NCBI GenBank assembly: GCA_024180945.1
Contig: JAKSGN010000007.1
Span: 4,712,001-4,776,000 of the forward strand
Origin: Macrophomina tecta
Taxonomy: Eukaryota; Ascomycota; Dothideomycetes; Botryosphaeriales; Botryosphaeriaceae
Direction of reading: 5' to 3'
DNA length: 64,000 nucleotides
Part shown: one piece after another, positions 20,232-30,225 of the stretch
Layout of the letters: the number at the start of each line of letters is the position of its first letter
How positions within the stretch are numbered: position 1 is the first letter of the stretch
The notes under the pieces: generated by a model
Databases searched by the model: none
What the model saw: the letters and a program-made list of their open reading frames with translations, nothing else
Told to the model about the DNA's origin: nothing
Program-made: the position numbers and the translations under genes

Positions 20232-21954
20232 CTACGACGAACCCTGCAAAGGCTGACTCATACCACCCAGCGTAATCGTCTTCGTGACAACATACTCCTC
20301 GATACCCAAAAAGCTACCCTCCCTTCCAAAGCCACTCTCCTTGACACCACCAAACGGACTAGCTGGGTCCGAAATCAATCCCGTATTGACACCAACCATA
20401 CCAACCTCCAACGCCTCGGCCACCCTGTAGACGCGCTGAATATCCCTGCTAAAGAAGTATCCGGCGAGGCCGACCTCGGTGTCGTTTGCGAGTCTCACGA
20501 CATCAGCTTCAGTATCGAAGGGGAACAGACCAGCGACCGGGCCGAAAGTCTCCTCGTGGGCAAGTTGCATGTCGCTGGTCATGTCGCGGAGGACGGTGGG
20601 CTGGTAGAAGTTGCTTCCCAAGTCCGGGAGCTTGTGGCCACCGATAAGCACCGTAGCGCCCTGCTTGACCGCGTCCTGGACGTGTTGGTCGACCTTGTTG
20701 ACAGCGCGGTCGTGAATGAGCGGGCCATGAGTCACTCCCTCGTCGTAGCCACCGCCAACCTTGAAGCCCTTGACCTTCTCGGCGAATGCCTTGGCAAACG
20801 AGTCGTAGATGCCGCGCTGGACGTAGATGCGGTTCGCGCAGACGCAGGTCTGGCCAGAGCTGCGGAACTTGGAGGCGACTGCGCCAGCCACGGCCGTGTC
20901 GAGGTCAGCGTCGTCGAAGACGATGAAGGGTGCATTGCCACCGAGCTCGAAGGACAGCTTCTTCATAGTACTGCTCGACTGCTTCATGAGGAGCTTGCCA
21001 ACGTTGGTGCTGCCAGTGAACGAGACCTTCTTGATAGTAGGGGAGGTAGTGAGGAGGTGGCCGACTTCAGGGGTGTTCTTGTCGGCAGTGACAAAGTTGA
21101 CGACGCCCTTGGGAATTCCAGCGCGATGAGCGAGTTCTGCGAGAGCGGCAGCCGTGAGGGGAGTCTCGCCCGGCGACTTTGCGACAACGGTACAGCCAGC
21201 AGCAAGAGCAGGGCCAATCTTGCGGGTAATCATGGCGGCAGGGAAGTTCCAGGGCGTGATGAGACCGACAACACCGACGGGCTCCTTGACTGTGAAGACG
21301 CGGTTGCCAGCGACGGTGGCAGGAATTGTTGTGCCGTACACGCGGGGAGCCTCCTCAGAAAACCACTCGAAGAAATTGGCGGCGTATGTGACCTCGCCCT
21401 TCGCGTCCGCCAGCGGCTTTCCGTTCTCCCATGTTATGAGTTTCGCGAGGTCGTCGGCGTTCTCGATCATGAGGTCGTACCATCTGCGGAGGTAGCGGGC
21501 ACGCTCGCGGCCGGTGAGCTTGCGGAACGAGGGCAGGGCTGCTGCGGCGGCGTCGATAGCTTTTTGCGTGTCTGACGAGTCCATCTCGGGCTGGGTGGCA
21601 ATGACTGCTCCGGTGGAGGGATCGGTGACCTCAAAGGTCTTGCCGGAAGCCGCACCAACCCATTCGCCATTGATGTATGATTTCGTCTTGAGGAGCGACT
21701 TGTCGCTAAGCTGGCGCGCATTGTCAGTCGCTACCTGGAACGTCGAGTGGTTGTGCGACGGCGGCCGGCCGAGTGAGGCCTGCGGCAGCTGCCAGGAGGC
21801 CGTCGCAGAACCTCCAATGCGCAGGCAGGGACTAACGTACCGGAGGGATGCTGTGGCCCATTGCGAAGGTCCTCGAGCGGAGTATAGGGAAGGAGACGGG
21901 GTTGAAGCGCGAGCGAACTGCGGACCTGGCGGCGAGGGAGAGGATTGGCCTCAT
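20232..21954 (-). CDS. uga2: Succinate-semialdehyde dehydrogenase, mitochondrial
   Basis: Oxidises succinic semialdehyde to succinate with NAD(P)+, the last step of the GABA shunt. Exons 21954-21841 and 21734-20232 give 538 aa. The short first exon encodes an Arg/Ser/Phe-rich leader with no acidic residues (MRPILSLAARSAVRSRFNPV), a good mitochondrial presequence. A downstream ATG in the same exon (MGHSIPP) could give a cytosolic form. The catalytic domain shows ITPWNFPAAMITRKIGPALA, FTGSTNVGKLLM, FELGGNAPFIVFDDADLD (general base Glu, about 301) and RSSGQTCVCANRIYV (nucleophile Cys, about 335). SEDVRRWYDL-type N-terminal helices and GREGSFLGIEEYVVTK at the C-terminus fit the SSADH subgroup. 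Length is normal. Yeast UGA2 is the functional reference. Confidence 0.9.
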
Positions 21955-23432
21955 GGTGTTGGGGAAGCGGGGGAAAAGCGCGCAGGCTTATGGGCGGTCG
22001 AGAGGGGGAGTTGCCGGAGTCGCAGTCGCAGTGGCAGCCGATGCGGGGTGTTCTTTTCGATTACTGGGCGATGACGATGACAAGCTCCAGCCGAGGACAC
22101 TGGCAAGCTGCAGACGCGCGGGCAATGGCGTTCTGCGGGCGGCGCAACGAGGTTTTGAAGCCTGCACGAGGTGCCAGAGGCCTGCTTGCGCGAGTATCTG
22201 GCGGTGCTGCGCGTCAATGGCGGAGATGGGCCAGCCGACGACAGCGTCAATGGCGGCAGCGCGAAGGGCAGCGGAGCCTGTGCGAAGAAGTGGGGTCGCA
22301 CGCTAATTCAACGTACCTCAACACCATCCCGACCCCATCACCACCCCGAGAGCCCCGCCCGGACATCTTGACCCCCCAAGCCCCTCATGGCGAGTTGGAT
22401 AGGCGGCGCACGTACGTCCCCTTCCAGCAAGTCACCACTGGCACAGAGATCACCGAATCAATCTGCATCACCATTCTGCATGCGGCAAACCCCATCGGGC
22501 GGTACGTCCTGCGGGAACTCGAATCTCCTCCAGAGTGCGGTCGGACTCCACCTGGAGCAGACGAAGTTCTCTGCGATGAGACCATCATTGCCGTGCGTGG
22601 CGAAGAGGGAAGAAAGCTACTCATCGTCGAGGTGCGCCATTGTGACTGTTGTCCGTGTGGCGTCTTGGGTACTCTCGCGCTTAGCGTCGCCGCCGGACGA
22701 GGAAGGCACGTGGCGGGTGGGAGTGCAGGCGGGCGCAGGTTCGCTCTCCGCACTTCGCCGCAGCACAGTAGATCTACATTAGAACCCTCCTCGTGTTAGA
22801 GAATCTTTCCAACGCGAGATGCCTCCGCCGAGCTTGTGCAGCATCCCGATCTGTTGGGAATCGCACAAATTTAGACAACGCCGCTCCTAGGGCCGGCAAT
22901 GCCATACGTCTCAAAGCGTTTGGCCTATATCAGGCTGTCAGAACTGAGCGATACCCACGGCGCTTGGATATATATGGCTCAGCATGATGTGCGGATGAAA
23001 ATAGCAGCTCCAAGTCTGGATAGGAGGTGAGTCCAATGGTTTATTAAATGATATTGACAGGCCAATCGAATGGAACTGCGGCAAAAAAAAAAAAAAAAAA
23101 AAAAAGAAAGAAAGAAAGCAGCGGTAGGCACCACACAAGGCACAACGTCACTTCCACAGCTTTGTACAGTCTCGAGACATCAACGAATTACGAGACTGCA
23201 AATAACTTTGCAGGATCTTTCACTAAAACTTCTGTGAGTATCAAGACTGGAGACAGAGTCTGACATGACCAAGGGTTGCTAATGGAGAGGCAGGGAGGAA
23301 TGAAGTGCGAGCTGCAGCCAAGGCTACGAATTACACCGCTGGACCCACGGCTGCCCCCGTGGCTCCCCTACCCCATGAGCCGTCGCAAACCCCTGCGAAC
23401 TACCCGGCGGCATCTTCCTCTTCGCCACCAGC
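21955..23432. other. Intergenic, SSADH promoter and FMO 3' flank
   Basis: 1.48 kb. A plus-strand frame stays open from 21945 to 22799, but it starts antisense to SSADH exon 1 and shows no domain; I treat it as chance. A 23-nt A-run at 23083-23105 is a sense-strand T-tract about 330 nt after the monooxygenase stop. Confidence 0.45.
23083..23105. repeat. Poly(A) run, 23 nt
   Basis: Sense-strand T-tract downstream of the FAD monooxygenase gene, followed by GAAA repeats. Confidence 0.9.
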
Positions 23433-25229
23433 CTATAATTTCGCTGTCTCCCCCATCTCGATTTTCCACGCTTCTATCGCCTCTGCCTCTGCGTCGTGGC
23501 CATACAACCATATTTGCGTCGTCGGATCGCACAGCCCGTTCGGACTGTGCAGATAGTGTTTTCCTTCAGCCTCAGCTCGCATGGCTGCATCGCGTGCTTG
23601 CTGCTCCGGCCCATCGCGGAAATGGAAGATACGTCCGTTGACGAAACTCGCCTGCTGAACTTGTCCTGCTCGCGATATACGTAGCTGCTCGAAAACGCGA
23701 AGTGCGGCAGGCAGCTGCGAATACGACGAGATGGACGACACAAGCGTGGCAAGGCTAGCTGCATCTTCGACAGCCTGTGCAGCGCCTATTTTGTGAGCGG
23801 GTAAGTGGCAAATGGGGTCGCTGACCGGAAGACACATACCTTGTGCCATGAAAGGCAACATGGCATGGGCTGCGTCGCCAAGTATTACCACCTTGTTAGA
23901 CTCGGAAACCCATCGGTCCAGCGCTTGGCTAGCCATCATTGGCCATTTGAGCGTCTGCGTGATCAAGCTGATGAGCTTTGTTACTCTGTCGGAATCTGTC
24001 AGTCGCTGCGGCGTGTGCCCAGGTGAAAGGGTTGCTGGCCTGCGATCCCAGCCATCAAATTGCCGCCGCATATCTTCCAAAGCCGTCTCTTGCTTCCAAG
24101 TGCTCGGATCAGATGGCTCTGGGTGGATGAGAACAACATTAACTGCATCTCCTCCAGCAATCCTATAGGCTACGACGTGGCGCGCGTCGCCGAGCCTGAG
24201 CTTCCAGTCAGATTTTCAGCTGGTGCGTGCAAGCCGGAGCCTTACCAGGCGTTTTGAATGCAGCTGTCCAACATCCATGCCGTATCCGGATCTGCCCGGA
24301 CTTTCTCTGCTGGAATCGTCGCCCTGTACGCTGCGAGGCCCGTCAAGACCGGCGGCCTGTCCTCCTTCCCTAACACTGCCTTCCTCCCTTCGGAATGGAT
24401 ACCTGCACGGCACAGGGGTCAGCCTGCGTAAAGCTCGATGCCGTGCAACGCGCAGCTCTCAGCGCTCGGCCCCTCCCCAATATCCGCCAATCGACTTCAG
24501 AGCGCGCCCCATGAACCTACCATCAGCAGCGACGACCAGGTCCCCCCTCGCCTCCCGCGCGCCCCCGCCCCACCTCACCACGCCCGTCTCGGCCTCCACG
24601 GCCTCCACCCGCGCCCCAAACACCACCTCGACGCCCAGCTCGCGCGCCCGCTCGTACAGCGCCCGCTGGTAATCCGCCCGGTGCACCGCCCAGTACGGCA
24701 CCCCGAACCACGCCGCCATCTCGGGCATCCGCGCCAACCGCCCCACCACCCGCGAGTCCTCCCACCGCCGGAACACGGACGCCTCGGGCTCGATGACGTG
24801 CGGCGCGAGGAACGGCTGCACGCCCCAGCGCTGCAGGAGCCGCGTCGCGTTGGGCGGAATCTGGACTCCGGCGCCTACTTCGGACAGGGCGGGGGATTGC
24901 TCGAGAATGTGGACGCGGTGTCCGCGGAGGCGGAGGGCGATGGCGCTGGCAAGGCCGCCGATGCCGGCGCCGATGATGTGGATGGTGAGGGGGTGGGCGG
25001 CGGGGGAAGGCGGTGCCGGAGGTGGGGTGGAGGGGGTCTTGAGGGAGCGGAGGAACTCGAGGACGTGGGTTGGGTAGGTTGTTTGCTGGAGATGTGTTCA
25101 ATGGGTTGTGTCTCGTTTCAGATGCGGAAAGGCAAGACGTACGAGTGGCCCATCGTGGAGGATGTGGTTCGCGCTGTCGACGATGCCTGCGTTGGACTTG
25201 TGGCGGAAGGAACTTTTGGGCGCGGCCAT
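23433..25229 (-). CDS. FAD-dependent monooxygenase, salicylate-hydroxylase-like
   Basis: Class A flavin monooxygenase that would hydroxylate an aromatic or phenolic substrate using FAD and NAD(P)H. Five minus-strand exons: 25229-25143, 25085-24521, 24402-24246, 24195-23840 and 23785-23433, 505 aa, phases consistent. GAGIGGLASAIALRLRG (Rossmann GxGxxG) lies near residue 60 and is followed by EVGAGVQIPPNATRLLQRWG. DLVVAADGIHSEGRKAVLG is the DG motif. VVILGDAAHAMLPFMAQGAA is the GD motif that contacts FAD ribityl. The C-terminus ends with the common DPTTQIWLYGHDAE. The first exon encodes an extra N-terminal segment before the FAD domain, starting at a strong CCATGG context. The last intron (54 nt) is a multiple of three with no stop, so unspliced reading would insert 18 residues between MAQG and AAQAV. 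Substrate unknown. Confidence 0.85.
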
Positions 25230-26017
25230 GGCTTCTGCTTTTCGACTTTCGTAAAGAGAGATGGACTGTGAATATCGTGAGATGTAGAAAAAGAGATCTG
25301 ACGCCTTTTAACGTCGAAATAAGCACAAGGAAACCACCCTGGCAGATAGTCCTCGGCCGACTTTATTCCCCGACGATCGGCAGGGTTAATAACGAAAGAC
25401 ATTCTATTCCGCAAATGGTTGCTTGTACGCCAGGGCTTGGGGCTGCACCTAAGCTTCTCGTGCACTGTTCTGGCGCTCCGGCCGTCGCTACCCGTCCTCT
25501 GCCCCGCCGCTGATGTCGTACTAAGGTTAACTGCATACCCCACATTGATTAGTAGGGACACATGCGTAGCATGCTACCGGAGCGGACGTCCGATAAGCCG
25601 AACGTGTTGGGCGGTGGATCCGCATGTCTCTGGGAAAAGAGTTGAGTTAAGTTTAGAGTTTTTCAGGGGAGGGAAGGGTCGTTACTGGTTGGCGCTGATG
25701 GTGCGAGTGGGTGTCATGAGATGGGACGAAGCTTGTCTTAGAGGCGGCGCGGAGTCGGGAGGAGAGAAATGTGTCTTCGGTGTAACTTGCTGTGAATGGA
25801 ACAAAAGGAGTCTATTCGCGCTCTAAATGCAAATGCGGAAAAGGGAAACGCCATCTATGACCGAATCGCCCTCATGCAACTGTATTTGGTACATCACGCC
25901 CAAGAAACAAAACCCCCCACGTGACAGCAATCGTGGGCACAAAACAACTCCTTGCATGCAAGATAAGAAAAGACTATGAGGTAAATACTCCAAAAAAAAA
26001 AAAAAAAAAAAGAAAAC
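25230..26017. other. Intergenic between FMO and GNAT genes
   Basis: 788 bp with the monooxygenase promoter on the left and the 3' flank of the GNAT gene on the right. A 20-nt A-run at 25992-26011 sits 6 nt after the GNAT stop and is a T-tract on the sense strand. No gene seen. Confidence 0.5.
25992..26011. repeat. Poly(A) run, 20 nt
   Basis: Sense-strand T-tract beginning 6 nt after the GNAT stop codon. Confidence 0.9.
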
Positions 26018-26602
26018 CTAGAGCTTCTTCACCAAAATGTAATCCGTCTGCGCAACCGTCCCGATGACGAAGTCGTGCTCGCCCACTCTCTCGTACCCCC
26101 ACTTCTCGTACGCCTTCTGCGCACTGAGGTTCTCCTCCCACACGCCCAGCCAGATGCTCGCGAACCCTTCGTCGCGGGCCATCGCCTCCAGCTTCGTCGC
26201 CAGCGCCCGGCCCAGGCCGCGCCCGTGCGCCCTCGGGTGCACGTAGATGCGCTGCAGCTCGACCTTGTTGGCGAGCGCGTCGATGCAGGGCTCGCTGGTG
26301 CCGCGCGTGAGGACGGCGAAGCCGAGGATTTCGCCGGAGGAGGCGTCGATGGCGACGATGGTGTTTTTGGCCGGGTTGGCGAGGTCGGCGGCGATGGCGG
26401 CGGGCGAGTACTCCTTGGTGAGATAGGCGTCCAGCTCGTGCGGCGGGACCGAGTGCCCAAAGGTCGCGGAGAAGACGTGCGCGCCGAGGGCGGAGATGGC
26501 GGCGGCGTCATCTTTGGTGGCGGCCCGGATGTGGGCCGTGGGTTTGGCGTCGGCGGCGGCGGCGGCGGCGGTGGTGGTCGAGGTTTGGGATGGTATCGCC
26601 AT
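26018..26602 (-). CDS. GNAT family N-acetyltransferase
   Basis: Acetyl-CoA-dependent acetyltransferase, 194 aa, one exon. After a low-complexity Thr/Ala leader (residues 1-20), HIRAATKDDAAAISALG starts the GNAT fold. The acetyl-CoA loop is VELQRIYVHPRAHGRGLGRAL (the Q/RxxGxG/A variant is RAHGRGLG). ASIWLGVWEENLSAQKAYEKW and GYERVG complete motif B and the C-terminal strand. The overall order resembles bacterial PaiA-type polyamine acetyltransferases and fungal relatives, so a small amine is a plausible acceptor; this is inference. It is divergent from the MFS transporter across 757 bp, with a TATATA site about 195 nt upstream. The stop is followed almost at once by a sense-strand T-tract. Confidence 0.88.
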   Translation of the reverse strand: MAIPSQTSTTTAAAAAADAKPTAHIRAATKDDAAAISALGAHVFSATFGHSVPPHELDAYLTKEYSPAAIAADLANPAKNTIVAIDASSGEILGFAVLTRGTSEPCIDALANKVELQRIYVHPRAHGRGLGRALATKLEAMARDEGFASIWLGVWEENLSAQKAYEKWGYERVGEHDFVIGTVAQTDYILVKKL

Positions 26603-27359
26603 TTTTCTTTCTGTCTTTCTTCTCCGGTTCTTGCTTTTGGCCTTGGTAAGCGGTGGTGCAATCGAGAAGTATCAAGGCTGATCAGATTCCCCGCGTGGAC
26701 GGCAAATATGGCGAGCAGGGCAGAGAGGCAGAGAGGCAGAGAGCGCGGAAGAGGTGTGCTTGTGTCGGCAGAGCAGAAGATGGCGAGGTATCTGGCATAT
26801 ATAAGACGCAACCGGCAATGGAAAGCTGAACGGGGGCTTTTTTCTCCCCCATTTTAGCGCACCGCAGTTACGTAAATGCTCGAATCTACTGCTGTCTATT
26901 GCCTTCTATTCTTTGGCCCGATAGATAAGTACGTACACCAAGCCTTTTGTAGGGCGCGCTTTGATCCACATGCAAGTCAACATGTAGGGCGTAAGGCTGC
27001 CGCACTAGTTTTGTGGCTTGACCCATCCCTGTCCGAGGCATCGCTCGTTCCTTGCATGCGGTCTCTATGCTTCCTTGCAAGCATGTCGAAGGAGGACAGA
27101 ATCCGCCGAAGAAGCACGATGTAGACCACCACGCACTCTCTGCACAACCAGAGCTCTAGCTGCAATCAAAGAGGGGGAACAGAGTCTGCAGCTGCAGTAC
27201 AAAAAGTTTTCGGCATGTCAAGGTCTTGATGCAGAATGCAAGCCGCCCCGACTTTCCGGATGCAGCAAGAGGAGCCGCCCTACGCTTGTCGGCGTGTCTT
27301 GGCAAGCACTGCGGCAAAATCGGGGTAGCCTGCGACAACACCTTTTCAATAACACTGCA
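26603..27359. promoter_or_regulatory. Divergent promoter, GNAT / MFS transporter
   Basis: 757 bp between gene starts. A TATATA element around 26796-26803 suits the minus-strand GNAT gene. The shared region could co-regulate an acetyltransferase and an exporter, but the exporter has a frameshift. Confidence 0.4.
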
Positions 27360-29062
27360 ATGCCCGAGGCTCCTCCTATCATGGAACTTCAGCCTCGCTC
27401 GTCCGACGCCTCCGGTTTGCCGGCCGCGAAGCTCCCTGCCTCGGCCGAGTCCACCACTCAGTCGTCGCCCAACGCATCGGACGCTCCGCCGCATCATGAC
27501 ACTGGGCTTTCCGCTCTGCGCGCAGGCATCATAGCCGCCGCAGTAACAGGCATCCTTGTCGCCAGTAGTATGACTACTGGATTACTTACGGTTGCGCTGC
27601 CGAAAATGGCTACCGATCTGGACATCCCCGAGCATTTACTCCTATGGTACGGCCTCCCTGATAAGGACCTGCAGGCACATCACTGACGCTGTTGACGTAG
27701 GCCCGCTTCCATCTACGGACTCGCTTGCGGCTGCACGCTGTTGATGGCTGGCTCAATTGCTGATGCTGTTGGGAGCCGTATCGTGTACCTCATCGGATGC
27801 CTCCTCCTGTCCCTGTCAATGCTCGCAAGCGGTCTAGCCCCAAACGAGCACTCAACTGATCGTCTTTCGCGGCTTTCAAGGAGTTGCGGCCTCCTGCTGC
27901 CTTCCTACTGCCGTAAGCATCTTATCCGAGGCCTTCCCAGATGGGCGCAGACGAAACATTGGCTTCGCAATGATGGGCGCGGGCCAGCCATTGGGCTATT
28001 CTCTCGGCCTCTCTCTGGGTGGAGTCTTCGTCAATTCGATTGGCTGGAGAGTGTCCTGGTATCTCTGCGCTGGCCTCGCGCTGCTTGTCTTCGTCGCCTC
28101 CATCTGGGCCCTGCCGATCAAACCATCCACAGACGCCCTGACTCGAAGAGCATTCCTCCAACGCCTTGACATAATTGGCGCTCTGATCGCAAGTGCGTGT
28201 CTGGGTATGCTATCCTACGTGCTGGCGGTTGTCTCAGAAGGCTCTTCAGAGATAAAAGACGGAAAGAACATTGCTTTGCTCTGTATTTCTGGCGCACTTA
28301 TCCCAACATTTATATTCTGGATGGACTTCCGCGTCAAGAAGAACAAGACAGCCTTGATCCCAAACAAGCTCTGGAGGAAGTCTGCCTTCTCGACCGTCTG
28401 TGGGATGGTGTTCCTTACCTGGGCAGCACTCAACGCGACGAATTACTATTCCAGTCTGTAGTAAGTGGCCTACACTGCCTGGACTCCATTCTCAGTTCTC
28501 ACCCGTCGCTAGTTTCCAAGAGATCCAGGAGCTGTCTGCCCTCCAGACATCCATCCGTTTCCTGCCCAATGCCATACTGGGCATCATTCTTTCCGTCGCG
28601 ACCGGCCTCATCCTGCACAAGTTCTCCGCCTACTGGATAGTCCTGCTCGCCTCTGTGATCACCGCAGTGTCACCAGCCCTCCTCGCCCTCAACGATCCCG
28701 ACTGGTCGTACTGGTACACGCAGTTCTGGGCAATCCTGCTCTCCGCCATCGCCGTCGACGTGCTCTTCGTAGTCTCGAATCTGATCATTACAAACATCTT
28801 CCCGCCTTCGATGCATGCGCTGGCCGGAGCCGTTTTCAACACCGTCTCACAGTTCGGCACAGCTGTTGGGCTGGCCATCATGGGTGTTATTTCCTCCAAC
28901 GTGACGAACCACTCACGCTCTCTGGATAAGACATCGCCCTCTGCGCTCCTCGATGGGTATCGCGCCAGCTTCTGGGCCTGCTTTGGTTCCCTGTGTTTGT
29001 CGATTGCAATTGGATGCTTTGGTTTGAAGGATGTTGGAAAGCTTGGGCTGAAGGTCGAGTGA
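27360..29062 (+). pseudogene. DHA2-type MFS transporter with one-base frameshift
   Basis: Multidrug-type major facilitator (DHA14-like), expected 531 aa and 14 membrane segments. Exons 27360-27646, 27701-28460 and 28513-29062, with introns of 54 and 52 nt. MATDLDIPEHLLLWPASIYG and LMAGSIADAVGSR are family hallmarks. Just after LASGLAPN the frame must shift: upstream reads one frame up to about 27845, and from 27850 TQLIVFRGFQGVAASCCLPT continues in the next frame. The exons sum to one base more than a multiple of three, which fits a single inserted base at about 27846-27849 (GAGC where homologues need one codon). No intron is possible in so short a space. The rest of the protein is intact, so this is either a recent inactivation or an assembly error. 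Divergent from a GNAT gene. Confidence 0.75.
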
Positions 29063-30225
29063 TTGGCGAATATACGTTTGGGGTACTTGGAGGAGTAGGC
29101 TTGCTTCAACTGCAGCCTAGATAGCGAATTAAACGGTAGCCAAAAAGCAAGTGATCCGGCCCCCCTAGAGCGGCCGCATTACTGGCTGGATGCAAGCAAC
29201 GGCGGATTGCAGAAGAAACACGGATCAGCCAAACAGCCAATCCCACTTTGACTGCGGAGGATTACGTCTCGTCAAAACATAGTCTCCATTTTCTCCATCC
29301 TCGTCCCGCGCTTGGGCGTACATCTCGGTCACAGGCCCGTTCGACCACGCGAGCTCTGTCAAACACTATTTTCCCCACGCGCATGTGATTAGTTAGCTGG
29401 ATGCTACACCAATTAGAGCGTTCTGCCGCCATGGACGCTGGACCGCCATTCTATGGCAGCTGAGTCCGAGCCAGTGGAGTTCCTGCAGCGTGGCCGTCGT
29501 CATCCTTGCTTGCACCTCGGCCGACACAGGTCGGCATTCTACACTCCCCTCCAAAATGCCCACACCCCGTTCAGACATCGCGGAGAATCTCATGAAAAGG
29601 CTTAAAAGAAAAAACACTACGTCATCCCGCAACTCTCAATCCCTCCCGACCACCTTGCACCGATTTCATTCCACGCCGTCCCTTCAGCGGTTTTTTTTTT
29701 TTTTTTTAAAAAAAAATAGACAAAAAAAAAAACCAAACAATAACAAAAGCGTAACTCCGCGCCATCCACCATCTCCGCTCCTTCGTCCGCGTCAACCCAC
29801 CCCCCTTCGACGTCCTCGCCACATCCATCGCAAACTCGCCCACCCGCAGTGTTCTCCTCGTCTGTCACTGATGTATGAAGCGGAGACGCGGGAGGTGAGC
29901 GATGCGCTGGTGGTGTTGGTAGAGGTGTTGACGTTGCCGGGATGGATTTTACGATTACAGTCATAAGGGCAATAAAAAGATGAGCCAGATAATAGGGGTT
30001 GGAGGCCGGGAGGGGTGCTGGATGGAGGAGGGAATGAGGATACTGGAGACGGTGAGGGAGAGGGAAAGCGGGATGGCATGGTGCGAGAAAAAGAAATGAC
30101 ACATGTGCCGATGAGGACTGGATGACCGGTAGACGGAACGAAGCGCGCGATTGGTGAGAAAAGAGGCCACACACGGCAATGGGGTATCATGATTGCAACT
30201 ATAAGACAGGCTGGAACTCAACCAT
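29063..30225. other. Intergenic between convergent MFS and nog2
   Basis: 1.16 kb of 3' flanks. A T17 run at 29691-29707 is followed directly by A9 (29708-29716). Open frames around 29490-30221 lie on both strands and look like chance. No RNA gene noticed. Confidence 0.5.
29691..29716. repeat. T17-A9 run
   Basis: Self-complementary homopolymer pair in the intergenic region between MFS and nog2. Confidence 0.9.

Noticed and set aside
20202..21575. 457-codon plus-strand open frame
   Set aside because: Antisense to SSADH.
21945..22799. 284-codon plus-strand open frame
   Set aside because: Begins antisense to SSADH exon 1; no domain. A stretch around 22390-22640 looks slightly protein-like but could not be linked to any family.
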